From the NCBI GenBank assembly GCA_007922195.1, contig ML681997.1, positions 14,418,869-14,482,868 on the forward strand: DNA of 64,000 nt, written 5' to 3'. The position numbers and the translations under genes are program-made. Positions 37,211-47,649 of this stretch are shown piece after piece (position 1 is the stretch's first letter; each line of letters opens with the position of its first letter). The notes below the pieces were generated by a model. The model saw only the letters and a list, made by a program, of their open reading frames with translations. It searched no databases and was not told where the DNA came from. Origin of the DNA: Podocnemis expansa. Taxonomy: Eukaryota; Chordata; Testudines; Podocnemididae.

Positions 37211-39275
37211 ATTTCAGAAACCATTGGCCATTGTCTTTGAAAACTTGTGGCAACTGGGGAGGCCTTGGATGATTGGACAAAGGTGAAAATAGTGTCCATC
37301 TTCAAAAAAAAAGGAAGAAGGAGGATCTGGGAAACTATAGCTCAGTCAGTCTTGTATCAATCCCCAGATAAATCATGGAGCAGTTCCTCAAAAAATCCAT
37401 TTTGAGGCACTTGGAAGAAAAGCAGATGATCAGGAGCAGTCAGTATGATTCACCAAGAGGAAGCCATGCTTGATCAACATGATTGCCTTCTATGATGAGA
37501 TGACTGGTACTATGGATGTTGGGAAACTGGTGGATGTGATAACCTAAGACTTTAGTAAAGCTTTTGATAAGGTCTCCCACAGTTGTCTTATCAGTAAATT
37601 AAGATGAATGAGTTTGATGAATGAACTATAAAATACACAGAAAGCTGGCTAAGTCATTGTGCTCAATGGGTTGTGATCAATTGCTCGATGTCTTGTTGGC
37701 AGCTGGTAACAAGGTAGGCCCCCATGGTCAATGCTGGGGCTGGTTTTGTTCAAAATTTTCATTAATAATTAGAGAGATGGGGTGGATTGTGTCCTCAGCA
37801 ACTTTGCACATGAAACTAAGCTGGGGGAAGTTTTAGATACATTGGAGGGCAGGGATAGGACATAGAGTGACCTAGACAAATTGGAGAATTGGGCCAAAAA
37901 ACATCTGATGAAGATCAAGAAAGACAAGTACAGAGTCCTGCACTTAGGATGGAAGAATCCCATGCCCTGCTACAGACTGGGCACCAGCTGGACAGGCAGC
38001 AGTTCTGCAGAAAAGGACCAGGGGGGTTACAGTGGACAAGAAGCGAGATAGCAGTCAACTGTGTGCCTTTGGTACCAACAAGGCTAACAGCATATTGGGC
38101 TGCATTAGTAGGAGCACTGCTTGCAGAGTGTGGGAATTGATTATTTCCTTCCCTGCAGCACTGATGAGGCCTCATTTGGAAAACTGTGTCCAGTTTTGGG
38201 CCCCCCACTAGAGGATTTGGGGCCCAGAAAGGATGGCTATGTCCACAAGTATATCGTTATTTTGAAAAAAGTTATTTTGAAATGAGTTATTTCAAAATAA
38301 AGTCCTTATTCTGAAATAAGTTAATTTGAATTAAGGGAAAAGCTCGAAGCAAAATAGCAGTTCCAAACACAGGACTTGCTATTTTGCTTTAGGAGAGAGA
38401 CACCATGGGAGGTGTGGCAACATGGCCCCCTCCCTGGGCCATGCCCCTACCCAACATAGGCTAAAAGGAAGGCACCCTCGGAAGGAGAAGGGCAAAAGTA
38501 TTATTTTGAAATAATGGTTATTTTGAAATAACACGTCCGAATGGCATTATTTTGAAATAACCATTTTGAAATAACAGCTGTTTCGATTTAAAGAAGGTTT
38601 AAGCTATTTCAAAATGACGGCTCTTATTTTGAAATGACAGAGCCTGTCATTTTGAAATAAGAATACCTCATGTGGACCTAATCTCTTTTATTTTGAAATA
38701 ACCAGTGTTATTTCAAAATAAGAGGTCTGTGGACATACCTGATGTGGATAAATTGGAGAATCCAGCAGAGAGGAATAAATATGGTTAGAGGGCAGGAGCA
38801 CATGACTTATGAGGAGAGGCTGAGGGAACTAGACTTGTTTAGTTTGCAGAAGAGAAGAATGAGAGGGGATTTGATAGCGGTCTTTAACTACCTGAAGGTT
38901 AGGAAGAAGCTAGACTTCTCAGGGGTAGCAGATGACAAAACTAAGAGCAACGGTCTCAAGTCGCAGTGGGGGAGGTCTAGGTTGGATAATAGGAAAATCA
39001 TTTTTATTAGTAGCATGGTGAAGCACCGGCATGGGTTACCTCGGGAGACAGTGGACTATCCATCCTGAGAGGTTTTTAAGATGTAGCTTGACAAAGCCCT
39101 CATTCATCATCCTTCATCATGATCAGTTCACCTAGACAGCAAAGATCTGTTGTGACAGTCCACTATGGCCTCTACTAACAGCTTTTTGCATTCATCTGAT
39201 GCTAGCAGGGTGTTGTACTAGGTGACCTCCTGAGGTCTATTCCAACCCTAATCTTCTATGATTCTATGATTCAAA
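37211..39275 (+). mobile_element. CR1 LINE fragment split by a MITE
   Basis: Plus-strand reverse-transcriptase region begins near CACTTGGAAGAAAAGCAG (37410), with GATAAGGTCTCCCACAG at 37566. It continues through TCCTGCACTTAGGATGGAAG and TGTCCAGTTTTGGGCCCCCC, and ends GAGGTCTATTCCAACCCTAATCTTCTATGATTC. The CR1 frame is interrupted at 38235-38740 by a MITE and resumes precisely at GTGGATAAATTGGAG. The 38742-39068 frame still reads as CR1 C-terminus but ends prematurely. Inserted antisense in intron 1 of the C14orf180-like gene. Confidence 0.88.
38235..38740. mobile_element. Harbinger MITE (TTTGAAATAA class), TSD GAT, in CR1
   Basis: The element has ends GGCTATGTCCAC and GTGGACATACCT, flanked by GAT on both sides (38232-38234, 38741-38743). 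The interior consists of TATTTTGAAATAA palindromes around a core at about 38380-38490 (GGGAGGTGTGGCAACATGG, AAAAGGAAGGCACC) shared with 53621-54126 and, reversed, with 5478-6389. Excising it restores a continuous CR1 sequence. Confidence 0.9.
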
Positions 39276-39429
39276 GACAAATTTCCCTGAACACAGCAAG
39301 AGATAATTTCTTTGCTAATAATTCTAAGCCTCTTTCAGTCAGCACCCTGCCCAAAAACTTCTCTTGATTCTTTCTCATGCCTCCAGTGCTTGTTCTGCTG
39401 TACCCCTTGGTTTTCTGCTTGTTCTCTAT

Positions 39430-39865
39430 GGCTATGTCTACCCTTGCATATTTAATTCAACTTTGTTAATTTGAATTAACTAATTTGACTTTAAATTGAA
39501 GTTATTAATTTGAATTAGAAAGTCTTCACTAGACTCTTAATTTGAATTAAAGTAGGCTTATTAATTTGACAGAATGTCTACATTATACTCTCTAATTTTA
39601 ACTAGGGGGAGGTAGGAAGTTCTAGGACCAATCATTTCAAATTAGGGCTACTCCCTGGCTAACACTGGCTTAATTTGAAATAACAACTTCAAATTCAGCA
39701 CTAATTCAAAGTAAAAGGAGGTTTTATTAAATTGAATTAGCCTTTCATTATTTCTAATTAAGGAAACGCTTACTTCGGCTTAATAAAATGCCAGTGTGGA
39801 GAGGAGGAAGTTAGTTCGAATTAAGCCACCTTAATTTGAACCAACTGGTAAGTGTAGGTGCACCC
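39430..39865. mobile_element. Harbinger MITE (TTAATTTGAATTAA class)
   Basis: The ends are GGCTATGTCTACCC and GTGTAGGTGCACCC with flanks TAT/ATT. The interior is rich in TTAATTTGAATTAA and TTAATTCAA palindromes. Confidence 0.82.
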
Positions 39866-40445
39866 ATTGTCTGGTATTTTGTGTTTCGTTCTCACACACC
39901 AGGACACAATCCACCAATCACTTCCCCAGCACCTGCGTTAGCTATATCAGACTCCAGACAACTCGTGGGCTCATGTAGTTCAGTTTCAAGCCACACTTTG
40001 TGTTCTGAGTGGTATTCCTGTGGTTTCAACTTTCTGGTTTCATAAAGGAGCTTATTTGTTTTGTATACTTATCATGAGTAACAGGTGGCTGCAACACCCA
40101 CTAGTTTCAATTAAGTTTAACCCAATCCATAACTTTTCCATGGTGTATTTACCACCCCCTTGATGACAACACGGGCTGATGTGGTAATAATCCCCTTCCA
40201 TCCAACTGGTTGGGGGCTAACAGGCGTCATTCCCTTCCTTCTGGCCAGATAGGGGCTGATAAAGCAGGGTTGACATTGCAACATCCCTACCCACTGGACG
40301 ATACAGTACACCCAGCCAGGAGGAATTTTCCATTGGGCAGTTAATCTGGCAGTACAGCAGCTTTGTGCCACTCAGGGCTAAAATGTGGCATCCAGTGTCT
40401 GGACAGAGTTCCGAAGACAGCTGGAGGATGCTTCTCCTTCTTCAA
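39866..40445. other. unclassified inserted-looking sequence
   Basis: This block lies between two Harbinger-family elements. A minus-strand open frame (40117-40371, 84 codons, start MAQSCCTARLTAQWKIPPGW) and an overlapping frame in another phase exist, but no domain was recognised. It may be part of an LTR element or unique intron; I cannot tell. Confidence 0.25.
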
Positions 40446-40861
40446 GGGTTTGTCTACACGTGCATTTTAATTTGAATTAACAAGGATTAGTGCGAATAAA
40501 AAAAATGCCTGTCCACACCGGCTTTTGTGGATTTGACCTAAGACCTTCCTTAGGTCGAATTGATGAGACGAGGTTTTGAAGATACAAAACCTGTTATAAC
40601 TTCACAGCGATGGTCAATTTGAACCAGCTAGTTTGAATCAACATGGTGCAGCCATGATAATTCAAACTAATTGTTAGTTTGAATTAACTGCAGTTTTTCG
40701 TTTCCCATTCCCATGGTGCATGGCACCACGAAGAAGAAGTGCCCATGGCACTGCACCCCCCGAGCCTCACAGGCACACCCAGTGTCTGTTAAACAGCTGC
40801 CTGCAAGGCAGAGGGCAGAAGTGAGAGCCAGCGCAAGGCTCCAGTGTGGGGCCACTAGGAG

Positions 40862-41400
40862 GTCATCTGTCTCCTAAGCATCTGGGGGACAGAGGACATC
40901 CTGTCCCAGTTGAGACCAGCTACTGCAACTGGGAAATATAAGCTGACATTGCGGCGGTACTCACAGTGAAGGGCCACCCCTACCCCATGGAGCAAGTCCG
41001 TGTAAAAATTAAAAGCCTGCGCCAGGACTATACCAGGGTCTGGGAAGGAAGGCAGCTGCGGGGAATGACACATAGGGGCACATGCCCATACTACAGGGAG
41101 CTGGACCAGTTCCTTGGCTGTGAGCCCAGTGGGCTTCCTAGCAGCAGTGTCGTCTCAGCAGAGCTCCCCTCTGAGCCCACCGCCCCGGAGGGAGGCTCCG
41201 TGGAGGAAGACGCTCCTGTGGATATTGAGGGCAGACATCTGGGGGGACACCACCAAGCCCCACCACAGCTGCCAGCCCCAAGCTGTTCCCCGCCCCCCCA
41301 ACGAGGGATCAGCCACCGCATGGGAGCAGGAGGAGGAGGCCCCCAGAGGAGGACCCCGAGGAGGGAGCATCCCACCGGACATCAGCGGCACCTGTTGGTG
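40862..41400 (+). pseudogene. Harbinger Myb/SANT-like DNA-binding protein relic
   Basis: An intact stretch starting at 40966 contains MEQVRVKIKSLRQDY and CPYYRELDQFLG, the helix-3 and C-terminal signatures of the Myb/SANT-like accessory protein of vertebrate Harbinger elements. The expected preceding part (SIWGTEDILSQLR, near 40880-40910) lies in another frame ahead of a stop near 40963, so a frameshift separates the halves. The proline/serine-rich tail to 41469 follows. In active elements this protein recruits the transposase to the element ends. Confidence 0.72.
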
Positions 41401-42479
41401 AGTGCTCCTTTCCTCCCTCCATGTGGGTATGCCTGTGCTGGTCTGTGGCACTGGCAGTGCAGGGAGTAAGGGCCCCTGGGCAGGCAGGGTGCAAGGGCCC
41501 CAGGGGAGTGGGGGGCAGACCATGCCATCCCATTGGGCACAGGTCCCGGGGACTGGGTGCTGGGAGGGGAACTGGACTCCAGCACAGTAGAGGCGTCAGG
41601 AGCCAAGGTTGTTGGGGGAACCACAGCTGACAGCATCACGGGGGCACAGCGTGCAGCCAAAGCCCCTGTCGCAAGGCCTCGGGAGATGACCCAAGTGCAG
41701 GCCAGACCTCATAGCCACATGGCACAGTGGCCACCATGGCCAACCTGGGCTGGAGGAAATGGCCGTGTGTACCTGGGGCGGCCGTCCCAAAGGACAGAGA
41801 GCGGAAGGCGGGAGGCCATGCTGAATGCTAGTGCTCACTGCTGTCAGGCTGTACACAGGAAGATCCAGGCCTATCATGGGACTAACCCAGGTCCCTACTT
41901 ATCTCCAGCAGCTTTCCCTGGCACCCAACATCACGGTCCAGGGAGCCCAGACCACAGCACTGGGTGCGGGAGGGGGGGGGGGCGCAGCGGACCTGTGATG
42001 AGCTCCTAATAGAGCTCATGCAGCTGGGCCAGCGGGCTGAAGATGGCATGCAGGCCTGGTGGGGTCAAGCGTCAGTGCACCAAGACTTGTCCCTGTGACT
42101 CCTGGACTGGTCCATCACCATGAAGGAGCAGTGGACTGTGGCCCAGGAGCAACAGACCCAGGCCCTCGACCAGCTGTGCACCGCTCTCACCAACACTGGC
42201 ATGGCCCTCCAGATCACGGCGGACAGCACGGCAAGGCTGGCAGAGTAGTTCAGCCCCCCCAGCTGCTGCGCAATGTGCCCCCAGGGCCCCTGCCGCACCT
42301 CATCACCAGTGCCCCTGGACTCTGGGTGGGCATGGACTAGGCCAAGCCTCGCCCTCCCAAGGCGAGGGGAATATCCCCCCATTCTCACCCTGCTGCCTAC
42401 CCATGCCCCAGCCTGTCCCCTCCCAAGTCCCTAGTTCTCTCTGCCAAGTCCCCGGTTCTTGCAGGCCCCAAACTTTTCC

Positions 42480-43330
42480 AGCCCAGCACCTGACCTCTCC
42501 CCATATGTTAATAAAACCATTGGAGCAAACAGTTCTGGGGAGAAGCAGCTAAGCGGCATCCCTGATGACCAAGATGGGCACCAGCACATTTCCGATGGTG
42601 ATGTCATGGGAGGGGGGGGAGATGCCCGCCTGTATGCACCTGTAGAGACTGGAGTTTTGGAGCACCCAGGAATCGTGCACCCTATATTGTGCCGATATAG
42701 ATGTTTGTAAATATGCCCTGGTGGTCGACCAAGGCCTGCAGCAGCATCAAATGGTACCCCTTTCAATTGCAGTACTCCCCTGTGTGATGTGCCTGGGTTT
42801 GGATGGGAACATGGGTTGTATCCACAACGTCCGCGCAGTTTGGGAATCCGAGGTGGCAATTCCAATCAGGGTGTCCTCCAGGTTGCCCGGGGTGACAAGG
42901 CGAGCTAGCAGGACCTTGTTTATGGCGCTGCAGACCTACTGTAGCGTGGCCCTCATGGTGGCCCTCCTGATCCCAAAGGGGTGAGTGACGGAGTGATGTG
43001 ACTCTGGGCTGGCCATTTTCCATAGTGTGATAGCCACTCACCTGTCCACGGGGAGGGCAGGTCTCATATGTGTGTCCCTGTGCTGCAGGACGGGGGTAAA
43101 CTCACTGACCAGCTCCTGGAAGGTCTGCTTCCTCATCTGCAGGTCATACATCCACTGGTTGTTGTCCCATATTATCAGGACGATCCTCTCCCACCAGTAA
43201 CCTCTGATTTCAAGAGCCCACACCCAAGGGGGACAGAGTGCAGCAGGATGGCTGCAGCCAGAGCCGTAACGCAGCGTTCTGCCGCCTGGGGCGCATGCCA
43301 ATTGGAGCATGCTCCTTCCCATTAGTGGTG
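42480..43330 (-). pseudogene. HARBI1-type transposase relic
   Basis: The minus-strand frame 43038-43322 contains WDNNQWMYDLQMRKQTFQEL, the N-terminal part of a HARBI1-like DDE nuclease. Frame 42763-43041 contains FPNCADVVDTTHVPIQ, the FPNC...D.TH block that holds the first catalytic Asp. The frame then stops at 42763, and later pieces (HQGIFTNIYIG-type) lie in another frame. Several stops and shifts make the enzyme non-functional. The large GC-rich open frames on the opposite strand are shadows. Confidence 0.75.
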
Positions 43331-43984
43331 CTCAGAGCTGGCACCACAAAGCCTCTCCTTTAATAGTGAAGCTCTTTTGAGTCGCTTTGGGGCACTTGGG
43401 GCTGTGCCCCATCGGCCTTGCCATCGTTACAGCACTGGCTGAAGCAGCGGGCACAGCCAGCATGCTGGTGGTGCTGGTGTCTGCCTCTGTGTTGTAGCTG
43501 TCCCCAGAGAGTATGCTCCAGCCTGAGTGCACTATGTGGGGCTGGGCAGCAGGGTGGCAAGCTGGGGTAGCTGGGCTCAGTCCATGACCTTGCTTTGCTC
43601 CTTGCCTGCCAGAATGTGCAGAGTGGGCAAGGTCAGTTTCTCCTGTGATGGGATTGGCTGTGGCAATGGTCCTTTTCGGTGGCCATGTTGCCACACTTCC
43701 TCTGGTGCCCCCCTCCTGAGTCAAACTAGCAAGTCCTGTGCGTGGACATGCTAGTTTGATTTGGGTTTTGCTGTGCAGACATGATACTTTGAATCCAGTT
43801 AATTCGAATTAAGATTTATTAGTTTGACCTAATTAATTGGGCCTTACTTAATTCAAATTAAGGGGCTATGTGTAGACATAGCCTAAGAGACCAGCACACT
43901 AAATTTACACCTGCTATGCCTTATTCCAATTAGAGAACTAGGCTGCAATTAAAAAAAAAATGGATAAAAGTTGGTTTTTCTTGC

Positions 43985-44232
43985 CAGAGGGGGCAGAACA
44001 AGAGGCAGTGGGTTCAAACTACAGCATAGAAGATACAAATAAAAGCTTAGGAAAACCTTCCTAAGTGTAAGAACATTAGGACAATGGAGCAAACTATAGA
44101 AGTTATAGAGCTCCTTCACTGGCGGTTTTCAAAAAGAGGCCAGATAGCCATCTGCCTGGGATGGTTCAGACACAATGAATCCTGCATCCTGGCTGGGGGG
44201 TTAGATAATGCTGTGGTCCCTTCTAACCACAT
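43985..44232 (+). mobile_element. CR1/L3-type LINE 3' end
   Basis: TTGCCAGAGGGGGCAGAACAAGAGGCAGTGGG, AGGAAAACCTTCCTAAGTGT, GCGGTTTTCAAAAAGAGGCC, GATAGCCATCTGCCTGGGATGG and GCTGTGGTCCCTTCTAACC form a typical L3/CR1 3' end directly beside the Harbinger right terminus. Confidence 0.8.
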
Positions 44233-45031
44233 GCGTCTAGCGACCAGCACAGCAAGCTGGAAAGAAACTGTATGTTTTCTTTGCCGCAGCAAGGCTGAGT
44301 GCCGTGTGTACAGGTTGTGCTGTGTGTGTGGGAAAGTTATTGGCAGTAAAAGGAGGCAGGGAATGACGACATGGGCAGTGGTTAAAGTAGATCAAAACAG
44401 GAGGGGGATTGGGCCAGTTCTGTAGGGTGATGTCACGTGTTGACATTAGATGCCAGATCTTCAGATAATGTAATTCGGTGCCACAACCTTGAATGCAAGG
44501 ATAGCTACTGAGTGTTTCTGGGGGAGGGAGACACAGCCAACGGGATGCTAACTGCTTGACCAGCTGAGACTGGCAACATCCCAGTGAATCTGAGGGGTCA
44601 TCCTCATTTTGCAGGTGAAGAAACAGACATGCCAGGATTAGGGCTAGACCCTTGCCATATAGTCTTGTTTAAATAAGGGGCAGTGTACTTCCTGATTCCC
44701 TTCCACTGCTTTGGTGTTGGTGTACATTATTGTTCCCTGTCTCTTGGAGCAGCTAGTTACTCCCTGTGTGCCTGGCTATCTATGCTGGACGGAAGATGTG
44801 GGGACTATCTTCCCACTTCCCTTCCCTTTACCTGCTTTCTCTACCCATTTGCCAGGAAGTATAGGTCACGTAACCCCTGCTCCCCTTGTTGCAGTCTGAA
44901 TTAGTTCTGGCTTGTTGTCTGCCCTGAAGTAACAAAAGTTTGTATGTAGAACTAAATTAGGTTTATTTAAAGATGACAGTGCTCTGGGAACCTAGATCAG
45001 GGCCTTGTGTCCACTGCAGGATGCCACTCAC
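44233..45031. other. intron 1 of C14orf180-like gene, 5' part
   Basis: This is mostly unique sequence between the CR1/L3 3' end and coding exon 1. The plus-strand frame 44084-44425 begins inside the LINE end and is not a gene. Other frames (44683-44904) lack support. Confidence 0.4.
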
Positions 45032-45117
45032 CTGACTATCTCCTTGCAGCCCAGAGCCTCATCCTTCATTATGGAAGGTGGTGACCCCCACTTTTGGTCT
45101 GTGCAGCTGTACTCCAT
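45032..45117 (-). CDS. C14orf180: C14orf180-like coding exon 1 (start codon)
   Basis: Reading the minus strand, ATG at 45117-45115 lies in a strong context (G at -3, G at +4), and an in-frame TAG sits two codons upstream. The frame encodes MEYSCTDQKWGSPPSI, then MKDEALGCKEIV, and two bases (AG) of a serine codon. It ends at CAG|GTGAGT, a near-ideal donor. The second ATG (codon 17) is a possible alternative start. The longer open frame 45059-45259 on this strand is in a different frame and is not the gene. No signal peptide is visible. Confidence 0.72.
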
Positions 45118-46262
45118 GTCCTACCACAACAGCTGCTCCAAACTCCCTCTCCTTCCCTTGCCTAGCTGAGTAAGGGCTGTGGCAATCTAGCCACACAGGA
45201 AGCCTGTAATATATCTCCACTCTCCTTATTTCCAGGTTTGTGTTTAGCCACAAAGTCATCCTTCTTCCCCCCTTAACAGCATGTGTGAACTATTTCTGAG
45301 CACATAATGGCTGCCCTATTTGGCTGCATGGTCACTGCACAGTCAGTGTTATTTTATAAAGCACTCTGAGTATTAAATGTGCTCTCTAAAACCAAATTCA
45401 TGCCTGAATAAAAAACGATAGTGTGCACCTATTTGCCTGGCATATGCACATAATCAATAAGAAGATAAAAATGTGGTGCGCATTGTTATGGGTAAAGGAC
45501 GGCCATTAGCTATAGCGTATTTAAATTAGCTTCCATTACCAGCCCTGGAATACATAGCAGTCAATTAAGCTGTCATAGAGATGTACATAAAGGAAGGTAA
45601 AAGTCATAAAATCAAGCAACAAGCACATAATAATGTATCAAAAAGTGTGTGGGGAGAAGGTAGAATGTTAATAGCCAATCATCTGAAAATGCACCAGAAG
45701 CCAAATCGATGTTCTATAATAGAGTTGGGTGAATTATTTGCAGCAAATAATTTCTTCATTTGAATGTAGCCTTTCTTTCTGCTTGCAGATTATCTGTGAA
45801 CAGGCTTCAATTTTTATTAATTTTTCTATTTGGAATTATTCTGTGAAAGGTTTGCATGGACATATTTGAGCATGTGGATTGCTCATCAGGCCTTTCTGGT
45901 GAAACTTGTTGCTTTTGATATTTCCACAGTGTGATCTGCCTCTCAAATCACTTGATAGCATTCCTTGTTCTTAACTGGTTAACAGATTTCAGTAACAAGG
46001 TCATAGTTAGTCTTCTAATAGTGAAAATGATTTGGGTACATATTTGTGAATTGAGAATTACATTTGGATTGAGGCCTTTTTATTTCCTCTCTTTTCAAGT
46101 TCTTGCAAAGGGTTTATAAATCACTCAAATGTTGCTCTCTGCATGGTTTACAAGGGATTCATGCTTCAGGTATAAAGAGATTCATTAGTCCTCATTCATC
46201 TTGGAAATGCTTATTCCCTGCTTATAAAATTTCACAAAGGGAGCAGAAAAAAAATAACATGA
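45118..46262. other. 5' flank of the C14orf180-like gene
   Basis: This is the upstream region of the minus-strand gene: moderately GC-rich for about 120 bases next to the ATG, then AT-rich. A TATA-like string is noted at 45350-45362. There is no CpG island and no upstream coding exon was found; a 5' non-coding exon cannot be excluded. Confidence 0.35.
45350..45362 (-). promoter_or_regulatory. possible TATA-like element upstream of the C14orf180-like gene
   Basis: On the minus strand the sequence CTTTATAAAATAA lies about 235 bases upstream of the ATG at 45117. Together with the absence of a clear acceptor just before the ATG, it could mark a short unspliced 5' UTR. TATA-like strings are common in AT-rich DNA, so this is only a candidate. 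Confidence 0.18.
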
Positions 46263-46394
46263 GAGAATCATAAGGTTGAAAGGGACCCCACAAGGTCATT
46301 TAGTCCAACCCCCAAATATCCAGGGCAAGGATCAACCCCATACTCCTCACATTCAAGATCTGTTGCTGTACCCACTGCATCACAGAAGCCACTA
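46263..46394 (-). mobile_element. CR1 3'-end fragment, reverse
   Basis: GAGAATCATAAGGTTGAAAGGGACC and AAGGTCATTTAGTCCAACCCCC are the reversed CR1 3' terminal motifs in a short copy. Confidence 0.75.
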
Positions 46395-46397
46395 TAA

Positions 46398-46654
46398 GGG
46401 TAGGCCTACACCTTCACTTAAGTCAATTTAACTCACATCACGCAGGGGTGTGAAAAAGCCACCCCAGCGAGCAAGGCAAGTTACAGCAACTTAAGCACTG
46501 TCCATGCTGTCTACTCTCATGTCAACATAGCTTTTGCCTTTTATGAAGGTGGACTAATTACGGTTATGGGAAATTGCTCTCCTGTCAACATAGAGTGTCT
46601 TCACCAGATGCTCTATAGCATGCTACTATGATATTTCTAGGGGTAGACCTGTCC
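46398..46654. mobile_element. MITE, Harbinger-type ends, TSD TAA
   Basis: The ends GGGTAGGCCTACACC and GGGGTAGACCTGTCC are flanked by TAA on both sides (46395-46397, 46655-46657). The interior lacks the palindrome array and resembles 35700-35948. Confidence 0.82.
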
Positions 46655-46661
46655 TAAGTGA

Positions 46662-46964
46662 GGATAAGTCTGTACTTTGAGATGGGGGAGTAATTTCCAG
46701 CTCAAGGAGACATACCTGAGCCATTGTATTAGGGTGCTAAAAATAAAGCATAACTGCGAGGACATTTGTAGCGTGAGGGACTAGCTGCCATCACTACTCC
46801 TCGTCCAGGAAGCTAGACATGTACTCAGGCCAGCTAGCTCTTGCTGCTGCTCATGCCATTGTAACTACCCTCTACTTTTAACATCCTAGTCTGAGTAGAG
46901 CTAGGACTAGTACGTCACTTGTAGCTGGGACTAAACAACACCAACTTGAAGTGTAGACATAGCC
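46662..46964. mobile_element. MITE, Harbinger-type ends, TSD TGA
   Basis: The ends GGATAAGTCTGTAC and GTGTAGACATAGCC are flanked by TGA on both sides (46659-46661, 46965-46967). It lies 7 bases after the preceding MITE. Confidence 0.78.
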
Positions 46965-46967
46965 TGA

Positions 46968-47649
46968 CCTCAACTATCAGATTCTATAAATAATGAGCAG
47001 CAGCGCCCAGAGATAGTGAAATTATTTTGATAACTAGATGTGTTGCATAATTGTAAATAAATTCTTAAAAAGAACCAGTCTGCTCATGTCTGATCTGGAA
47101 GCTGAAAAAGAGCTAAATTCTTGAACTGATGGATGAAACTTCAAAGGAACAGTAGAATATATAGTTCAGTTGAAATCAAAAAAGTTGGTGAAACTGGACA
47201 GATTTTGCCAGGATTTTGTTGTTATAAAATGAAAGAAGAAAGTTCTGACACTGTCAAAACATCATAGGTTGACATTTTTTGAATGAAATGTTTCATTTTT
47301 TTGTGTTTTGAAATTAATTTTCATGTTAAAACACTTTATTTATTTTTTATTATCTACCGTAAGAGAACAGAAAGGACTTTTGTAGTGGAAGTAGAAAACT
47401 AGACATTCTGAGTTTGCTAAAAACAAAACATTTCAAACTACTCAGAACAAACTTTTTTTCTGGAATTTTCCATCATGGAGAATTATGAACTATTCAGGTT
47501 TCATTACAGTTTGTAGCCAAGTCAAAGTTCAAAATCCTTTGTGAAATGGAACTTCATTCCTCTGCATAGCTCCACTAAACCCATTAGCTAAATAGTTTGT
47601 TTAGCACCCTCAGCTCCAACTAAGGGCCTTAAATAGTAATTGAACAGAT
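46968..47649. other. intergenic AT-rich sequence, nothing recognised
   Basis: No repeat hallmark or supported ORF seen apart from short T-rich tracts near 47270-47350. Confidence 0.35.

Larger units (their letters stand above)
40446..43883. mobile_element. full-length PIF/Harbinger transposon relic (about 3.4 kb)
   Basis: The ends GGGTTTGTCTACAC (40446) and GTGTAGACATAGCC (ending 43883) match the termini of the surrounding MITEs; the flanks CAA/TAA are near-identical. Subterminal TTTGAATTAA/TTCGAATTAA palindromes are at both ends. A Myb/SANT-like gene relic lies on the plus strand (40880-41400) and a HARBI1-type transposase relic on the minus strand (about 42480-43330), the usual divergent-cargo layout of Harbinger elements. 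Both genes are broken. It lies in intron 1 of the C14orf180-like gene. Confidence 0.85.
34726..45117 (-). other. C14orf180: C14orf180 (NRAC)-like small membrane protein gene, 3 coding exons
   Basis: This minus-strand gene was built from three exons: 45117-45032, 36147-36098 and 34928-34726. All introns are GT-AG (donors GTGAGT and GTACGT; acceptors CTGAACAG and TCTCCCAG after strong pyrimidine tracts). The reading phases 86+50+203 nt join to exactly 113 codons. The 112-residue product has a polar N-terminus (1-53), a membrane helix at 54-74, a charged helix with KVLEEFQ, and a second hydrophobic, aromatic stretch at 91-110 ending CWTWFMRQ. Mammalian C14orf180/NRAC is a small protein with predicted membrane segments, enriched in fat and heart. 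From memory, it lies next to TMEM179 in convergent orientation, as here. The name rests on this synteny and topology, not on alignment. Human NRAC is longer (about 160 residues). The gene structure itself is well supported. Confidence 0.72.

Noticed and set aside
41091..42865. Many long open frames on both strands in the GC-rich Harbinger interior
   Set aside because: High GC reduces stop codons. Only the Myb/SANT-like and HARBI1-like strings carry family signatures; the rest are shadows.
45059..45259. 66-codon minus-strand frame overlapping coding exon 1
   Set aside because: Wrong frame relative to the donor at 45032 and to exon 2; the ATG at 45117 in the other frame gives the spliced protein.
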